Assembly: GCA_029562645.1 (NCBI GenBank)
Contig: JAKQUI010000047.1
Coordinates: 1-64,000, forward strand
Source of the DNA: Spirochaetota bacterium
GTDB lineage: Bacteria; Spirochaetota; UBA4802; JAKQUI01
Length of the DNA: 64,000 nucleotides
Direction of reading: 5' to 3'
A program made the translations under genes and the position numbers. Under the pieces are notes generated by a model. That model did not search any database. It was not told where the DNA came from and was given only the letters and a program-made list of their open reading frames with translations. The stretch's first letter is position 1. Each line of letters begins with the position of its first letter. This document shows, in pieces, positions 59,957 to 64,000 of this stretch.

Positions 59957-60040
59957 TACGTCCACTCTCCTGGTGCAGTAGCGCTGGTCGTCGGACTGAT
60001 TGTCGGGATCCATATCATCCGGCGGAGGCGGGCGGCGTAG
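59957..60040 (+). pseudogene. decayed 3' end of a third C-terminal-anchor gene
   Basis: Read in the frame ending TAG at 60038, the sequence gives GAVALVVGLIVGIHIIRRRRAA, the same anchor as the ends of the genes at 57169 and 60392. The last 29 bases (60012-60040) are identical to 59192-59220, and upstream of that the two diverge. No body of a gene is present upstream; the antitoxin stop lies at 59956. It is a remnant of a paralogue or of a partial duplication interrupted by the TA pair. Confidence 0.72.
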
Positions 60041-60079
60041 CGGTTCCGTTGCGGCAGAACGATGCGAATGGTGAAAAGG

Positions 60080-60111
60080 GCGCCCATGGTAACATGGGCG
60101 CTCTCATTTTT
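60080..60111 (+). terminator. intrinsic terminator after the decayed anchor
   Basis: GCGCCCATG pairs with CATGGGCGC around GTAA and is followed by TCTCATTTTT. Confidence 0.8.
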
Positions 60112-60256
60112 CGGGGTCTGATCCGGCCTATCGATTGTGCCGATGGGGCGGATCTCCATCAAAATCTACCAAGGCCCATCCCATGTCGGATGACGTTCCG
60201 TTGGCCGTCTGAATAGAGGTTGAATAGGGGCTGATCCGAATCGAAGAGCTGGATAG

Positions 60257-60285
60257 CCCGTGACTCCACGGGTATTCGCTTTTTT
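60257..60285 (+). terminator. second T-tailed hairpin
   Basis: CCCGTG pairs with CACGGG around ACTC, followed seven bases later by TTTTTT. Short stem; possibly a relic terminator. Confidence 0.45.
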
Positions 60286-60391
60286 AGAGGGGCTTTTTCG
60301 CTTGCTATTTCGGGGATAATATCTGTTAATAAACATTCAATAGATAAATGTATATATCAATTAATGTATAGACTCTCGTCCGGGGGGAACC

Positions 60392-62086
60392 ATGAAACAA
60401 TCATCGCTCTTCGTTGTCTTGATGTTCGCGCTCATCCTCGCCTGCGCCGGCGGAAAGGACAGCGGTGATGGCGCTGGTGAAGGAGAGAGTGACGGGTCCG
60501 GTTCCGTGAATGCGCCGGCCGCTATCACCGATCAGCCGACCATCGGCGGTGCGGTCATCGGCCTGGACGGGGTCGTAATTCTTCAGAACAATGGCGGATA
60601 CGATTTAAGCGTAACCGCCGACGGGCCGTATGTGTTCGATATGAAGCCGAAGAAGGGCGACGCGTATGCGGTGACCGTTAAATACCAGTCGCAGGGGAAC
60701 TACTGTTGCGTCAACAATGGCAATGGCGCGGTTGGTGATTCCGCTGTCACGAATGTCAACGTGTACTCACTCAGGAAAGTCTATCCCCACGATGGGGTGG
60801 CCAATCTCAACTTCGGTAATTCCATTTCAATTAGCGGCGGCACGGTCGTGGCCGGAGCGGAATGGGGGGAGGGCGTTAACTCGCATCCCGGCCTTGCGTA
60901 TGTTTTTGTCAAGGACGGATCGGCGTGGACGCAGGAGGCCAGGCTCGCGGCATCCGACGGCACCAATGCGAACAGATTCGGCTGTTCCGTTTCGCTTGAT
61001 GGCGATACCGTCATCGTTGGCGCAAATTGCGACAGTGCGAAGGGCACCGCGTCCGGCGCCGCTTATGTGTTCAAGCGAAGCGGTACGTCCTGGACTCAGG
61101 AGGCCAAACTGGTCGCTTCGGACGGCGCAATCGGAAATTTTTTCGGAGGTTCGGTATCCTTGAGCGGCGATATCGCGATCATCGGCGCGTATCGTAACAA
61201 CGCCAAAGGCGATAGTTCCGGTGCGGCGTATGTATTCAGGAGAACCAGCTCGGGTTGGACACAGGAAGCGAAACTCGTCGCTTCGGACGGCGCCGCCAAC
61301 GATTATTTTGGGCTTTCGGTATCCGTGAATGGCGCTATCATAGTCGTCGGCGCGACCGGAGACGACGACAAGGGAAGCGGTTCCGGCTCGGCATATGTCT
61401 TCACGTATGCCAATAAGGCCTGGACGCAGGAGGCGAAACTCACGGCCTCGGATGGTGTTGCCGGCGCGTCATTCGGGCGCTCGGTAACCGTGAGCGGCGA
61501 CACCGCTCTCGTGGGGGCGGACAACATGGACAGCTGGAAGGGCGCCGCGTATGCATTCAGGAGATCGTTCAATAAAACGACGAACAAATATGCCTGGAGG
61601 CAGGAGGCGAAGCTCGTCGCCTCCGACGGCGCGTCCGGAAACTACACCGGCGATTATCTCGGATGGTCGGTATCGCTCAGCGGCAATATGGCGGTGGTCG
61701 GTTCGTACCATTGCGACACTCGGGCTGAAGCGTCGGGCGCCGCGTATCTATTTAGACGTTACACGGATAAATCGGGGAATACCCTGAAGTGGGTGCAAAA
61801 GGCGAAACTTTCCGCATCGGACGGCGCGGCGTATGATTATTTCGGGATAGACGTATCCATAAGCGGCGAAACGATCGCGATGGGTTCCCTGTTTAACAAC
61901 ACCAGAGGCTCTAAATCCGGGGCGGCGTATATTCTCAATAGTACGACGCCATCTTCCCTCGGCGCCAACATCCGCTCCATGCTGGGCAGGCGCACCACGC
62001 TTTTCATCGCGATCGGCGCGGGGGTGTTGGCCATTGGCATCATCGGGGCGGTGGCGGTCATCCGGCGGAGGAGAAAGTCGGCGTAA
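60392..62086 (+). CDS. seven-bladed FG-GAP-like propeller lipoprotein with shared C-terminal anchor
   Basis: ATG at 60392 follows GGGGGG. A lipoprotein signal (SLFVVLMFALILAC) places Cys near 18. After a short beta domain (about 45-125) come seven repeats of roughly 50 residues with the pattern QEAKLxASDG...FGxSVSxSGDxxxVGA...GAAYVF, consistent with a seven-bladed integrin-alpha-like beta-propeller. The C-terminus has GANIRSMLGRRTTL then IGAGVLAIGIIGAVAVI and RRRRKSA, almost the same as the GH64-like lipoprotein's end. The repeats suggest binding of a surface ligand. Its expression is likely set by the AT-rich stretch upstream. Confidence 0.86.
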   Translation: MKQSSLFVVLMFALILACAGGKDSGDGAGEGESDGSGSVNAPAAITDQPTIGGAVIGLDGVVILQNNGGYDLSVTADGPYVFDMKPKKGDAYAVTVKYQSQGNYCCVNNGNGAVGDSAVTNVNVYSLRKVYPHDGVANLNFGNSISISGGTVVAGAEWGEGVNSHPGLAYVFVKDGSAWTQEARLAASDGTNANRFGCSVSLDGDTVIVGANCDSAKGTASGAAYVFKRSGTSWTQEAKLVASDGAIGNFFGGSVSLSGDIAIIGAYRNNAKGDSSGAAYVFRRTSSGWTQEAKLVASDGAANDYFGLSVSVNGAIIVVGATGDDDKGSGSGSAYVFTYANKAWTQEAKLTASDGVAGASFGRSVTVSGDTALVGADNMDSWKGAAYAFRRSFNKTTNKYAWRQEAKLVASDGASGNYTGDYLGWSVSLSGNMAVVGSYHCDTRAEASGAAYLFRRYTDKSGNTLKWVQKAKLSASDGAAYDYFGIDVSISGETIAMGSLFNNTRGSKSGAAYILNSTTPSSLGANIRSMLGRRTTLFIAIGAGVLAIGIIGAVAVIRRRRKSA

Positions 62087-62176
62087 TGGAATTATCGTAG
62101 TACCAGCCATTCTTGAGCATTGCGCAGGGCTCATTGATTGAACGATAAGAACGAAGTACGGGAAGTTGTCTGCGGT

Positions 62177-62215
62177 GAAGCCCTCTCCTTTAGGAGTCCC
62201 CAAAGGGGAGGCTTC
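62177..62215 (+). repeat. intergenic hairpin of the CTCTCC...GGAG type
   Basis: GAAGCC and GGCTTC pair, with an inner CCCC-AAA-GGGG and a CTCCTTTAGGAG step; it is followed by GGCGGGGTGAGG. The type is a common intergenic repeat in GC-rich genomes and recalls the 20434 palindrome. It may also terminate the FG-GAP transcript. Confidence 0.55.
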
Positions 62216-62298
62216 GCGCAGGGCGCACCGGAGGCGGGGTGAGGTTGTTCGCGATACACCGCACCTAACGTCAATGTGAAGTATAACGGGAGCATGCC

Positions 62299-62904
62299 AT
62301 GAAAAGAATAGTATTGTATCTTATTCCGGCGATCCTCGCATCATCGCTTTTCTCCGGGTGCATGGGATTTCAGTCCGGCCAGGCGCGGATCATCGATCCC
62401 TATCCCCCGAAGAACTTCATGACGAAAAAGAAACCGAAGCTTGTCTCGGTCAAGGTGAACTATCCGGTCGACAACAGCAATGTCCAGGGGGCGGTGAACG
62501 CGTCGATGGCGAAGACGACCACCGGCTACATCATGGACGTCTCGGAGGACGTCTTCGACGACAGCAAGTATTTTAAGTACGCGGCCCCCGGCAAACCGTC
62601 GGACTGCACGCTGGACATTCACATCAAATACAAGGCGAACCTGAACAACTGCCTGAACATCGTGAGCGGCCTCACGCTCCTGATCGTCCCCACGATCCAG
62701 AGCGAGGAGTTCACGGCCACTTGCAAGCTCTATGGCAGGGGACGGCGCTACCTGGGGCAAAAGGTGATCCACCAGAAGCTGACCTCGGTATACCAGACCC
62801 TGCTTATCGTTGGCATGCCGTTCGCGTCGGTGGGCACGGTCGAGAAGCGGATGTGGCGCCGGATCGTGCGGGACGCGTCGGTCTGGATGCGGGACAAGAT
62901 TTAA
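62299..62904 (+). CDS. lipoprotein of unknown function
   Basis: The 201-residue product begins with a lipoprotein signal (YLIPAILASSLFSGC) giving Cys near residue 21. The mature domain has a mixed sheet/helix core: KPKLVSVKVNYPVDNSNVQGAV, CTLDIHIKYKANLNNCLNIVSGLTLLIVPTI with a hydrophobic strand or helix, then FTATCKLYGRGRRYLGQKVIHQKLTSVYQTLLIVGMPFASVGTV. This alternation recalls exported proteins of unknown function such as the LPP20/DUF4136-like group, but I cannot name the family. It is followed by an intrinsic terminator. Confidence 0.72.
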   Translation: MKRIVLYLIPAILASSLFSGCMGFQSGQARIIDPYPPKNFMTKKKPKLVSVKVNYPVDNSNVQGAVNASMAKTTTGYIMDVSEDVFDDSKYFKYAAPGKPSDCTLDIHIKYKANLNNCLNIVSGLTLLIVPTIQSEEFTATCKLYGRGRRYLGQKVIHQKLTSVYQTLLIVGMPFASVGTVEKRMWRRIVRDASVWMRDKI

Positions 62905-62930
62905 AAGTCAAAGCATGTTTAATTACGATT

Positions 62931-62967
62931 GGGGGCTCCCGTGAAAATTCATGAAAGCCCCTTTTTT
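62931..62967 (+). terminator. intrinsic terminator after the lipoprotein gene
   Basis: GGGGCT pairs with AGCCCC across an 18-base loop and is followed by six T's, about 30 bases after the stop. Confidence 0.75.
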
Positions 62968-63100
62968 GTATGATAAGGCGTTGGTTCTGTAGAGCCTGTG
63001 AGTTGCCGTCGATATTCGAAAAAATTTACTATAATCGCCTTGACGCGTTCACCAAATATGACTATATTGTCTATGTGATGTGGTCATGTTTGGTGATGAT

Positions 63101-63367
63101 ATGAAATGGAAAATAGCACGCGCGAAATTACAATTTTCCGAGCTCATCCGTATGGTTTACAAGGAGCCACAATTGATATTCAATCGTGAGACCATGGTGG
63201 CGGCGATTATCGGACCTGAGGAATACCGTGAGTATCTTGCCATGAAAGAGCAGTCATCCCGGCGCTCTCTGGCATCGGCATTCGAGGAATTGCGATCCAT
63301 CTGTGCCGATGATTCGTATGAACTGATCGTGCCCGCTCGAAGCGATCGAGAGAATAGTTTTCCCTGA
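63101..63367 (+). CDS. Phd/YefM-type antitoxin
   Basis: ATG at 63101 gives 88 residues. The N-terminus MKWKIARAKLQFSELIRMVYKEPQLIF matches the Phd/YefM fold start (W-x-x-x-x-A-K-x-x-F-S-E-L-I), and VAAIIGPEEYREYLAMKE is the end of that domain. The C-terminal part (SSRRSLASAFEELRSICADD) is the helix that wraps the toxin. The stop overlaps the toxin ATG by one base, as in many TA operons. No clear ribosome site is seen. Autoregulation through its N-domain is expected. Confidence 0.85.
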   Translation: MKWKIARAKLQFSELIRMVYKEPQLIFNRETMVAAIIGPEEYREYLAMKEQSSRRSLASAFEELRSICADDSYELIVPARSDRENSFP

Positions 63368-63762
63368 TGCAGTACCTCTGCGACACCAACATTATCAGCG
63401 AACTCGCGAAAGGCGAGCCCAACCCGGGCGTAATCGAATGGGCGGGTACGGTTGCGGGATGCGCCCTGAGCGTGATTACCATAGAGGAGCTGCACTATGG
63501 GTTGTCATGGCGTCCCAATACGCGGGTCCAGGCGTGGGTCGAGGGATTCGTCCGGGACCACGCCGAGGTGTTACCGGTCACGGAGCCCATCGCCCGCGCT
63601 GCGGGAGTGCTTCGCGGTAGGATGCGGGCCGGCGGCATCACGCGCACACAGGCCGACATGCTCATCGCCGCAACGGCGCTGGTGCACGGCCTCACGGTTG
63701 TCACCCGCAATGGGCGTGATTTCGAAGGGTGCGGTGTCCCGGTGCTCGATCCGTTCCGGTAG
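63367..63762 (+). CDS. VapC-type PIN-domain toxin
   Basis: The 131-residue protein has the classic VapC frame: YLCDTNIISELAKGEPN near residue 3 with the first Asp, VITIEELHYGL near 37 with Glu, TRTQADMLIAATALVHGLTVVTRNGRDFEGCGVPVLDPF from about 92 with the Asp and Arg/Asn-Gly-Arg-Asp-Phe motif. It is a Mg-dependent RNase controlled by the co-encoded Phd-type protein. This is the second PIN-based module within four kilobases. Confidence 0.93.
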   Translation: MQYLCDTNIISELAKGEPNPGVIEWAGTVAGCALSVITIEELHYGLSWRPNTRVQAWVEGFVRDHAEVLPVTEPIARAAGVLRGRMRAGGITRTQADMLIAATALVHGLTVVTRNGRDFEGCGVPVLDPFR

Positions 63763-63838
63763 GGAGTAATCCGTAAAAAAGCTTGCACTGCGCGGGGAAA
63801 CGAGTATATTCATGGAACCATAGTAGGGGAATAGCGCC

Positions 63839-64000
63839 ATGCACGCCATCCTCATAACCGCCCTCATCGGATTCGCGCCCGTCCCGGTCATCTATTTCTT
63901 CTACCTGTACTATTTTTCCATCAAACGCGACGTATTGCACCATCTGGAGTACTTCGCGTATGGCATGCTGCTGGCGCCGCTGGTCCTCTTCGCCGGGCCT
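63839..64000 (+). CDS. integral membrane protein, 3' end outside window
   Basis: ATG at 63839 follows GGGGAATAGCGCC. The 54 visible residues have one helix (AILITALIGFAPVPVIYFFYLYYF), a charged loop SIKRDVLHHLEYF and the start of a second helix (YGMLLAPLVLFAGP). The P-V-P-V-I-Y-F-F-Y start followed by a charged loop and G-x-L-L resembles PrsW-family intramembrane proteases, but too little is visible to decide. Confidence 0.5.
   Translation, partial: MHAILITALIGFAPVPVIYFFYLYYFSIKRDVLHHLEYFAYGMLLAPLVLFAGP

Larger units (their letters stand above)
60041..60391. other. 351-bp gene-free region with two hairpins
   Basis: It contains hairpin terminators at 60080-60111 and 60257-60285, and then an AT-rich promoter-like stretch (60320-60375) before the FG-GAP gene. 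No coding frame is convincing; parts may be debris from the lost anchor gene. Confidence 0.6.

Noticed and set aside
59323-63762. Defence island at the end of the window
   Set aside because: Two TA modules lie within four kilobases, but the genes between them are lipoproteins and no restriction, CBASS, retron or similar gene is seen, so TA modules alone do not support a defence island.

Overview
The window is GC-rich bacterial chromosome with no tRNA, rRNA, CRISPR array or intact prophage that I could see. The gene content fits a didermic, motile, signalling-rich bacterium, most plausibly a Spirochaetota (Leptospira-like) lineage. The reasons are a 7TM-DISM/SpoIIE phosphatase, a double cyclic-nucleotide-binding protein, STAS antagonists, many lipoproteins and three copies of a ribbon-helix-helix-like family resembling the Leptospira DUF1564 type. 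A deltaproteobacterium-like lineage cannot be excluded. The taxonomic assignment is inference.

Layout. 1-3.9 kb: tail of a LamG-like protein, then a reverse-strand operon with two tandem paralogous GT4 glycosyltransferases and a methyltransferase. 4-11 kb: RHH-like orphan, 7TM-DISM/SpoIIE phosphatase, TPR lipocalin-like protein, STAS protein, pth, DJ-1/PfpI protein and cNMP sensor. 11-14.9 kb: odd aromatic membrane protein, WG-repeat protein, a RAYT/Y1 transposase surrounded by copies of GGGGTCAGAGCC(CC), a YjbQ protein and a TAXI receptor. 15-21.2 kb: clpS-clpA-aat operon, MCP and enoyl-CoA hydratase. 21.3-27.4 kb: degenerate GGDEF protein, MNIO/DUF692-like oxidase, a ygiB-ygiC-yjfL-like cassette with an XRE-cupin regulator, and two tiny tail-anchored proteins around a probable small RNA. 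27.5-35 kb: outer-membrane barrel, AAA/DUF4143 ATPase with an operator, bpt, lipoprotein, adk, STAS-TetR pair, second RHH-like orphan, START-domain protein and dus. 36-46 kb: PAS-SpoIIE phosphatase, stand-alone LeuA-dimer domain, lipoprotein, TIM-barrel protein, ATP-grasp subunit, PPi-type PFK, PAS-only protein, radical SAM/B12 protein and methyltransferase. 46-54.5 kb: third RHH-like orphan, methyltransferase, DUF4015 hydrolase, an Mce/Mla-type operon whose ATPase has lost its catalytic motifs, GT2, propeller protein and sigma-70 factor. 54.8-64 kb: rfbB, rRNA methyltransferase, two large lipoproteins sharing a novel-looking C-terminal anchor, a decayed third anchor beside a PIN toxin/antitoxin pair, another lipoprotein, a Phd-VapC pair and a truncated membrane protein.

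Functional links. ClpS, ClpA, Aat and the separate Bpt form a complete bacterial N-degron pathway. Two SpoIIE phosphatases and two STAS proteins suggest partner-switching control, with a sigma-70 factor in the same window. Glycosyltransferases, RfbB, methyltransferases and Mce/Mla genes point to envelope glycolipid work. The most unusual items are the shared C-terminal anchor family with its TA-associated remnant, the Mce pseudo-ATPase, the dispersed RHH-like family, the stand-alone LeuA-dimer protein and the RAYT with its repeats, some of which sit inside genes.
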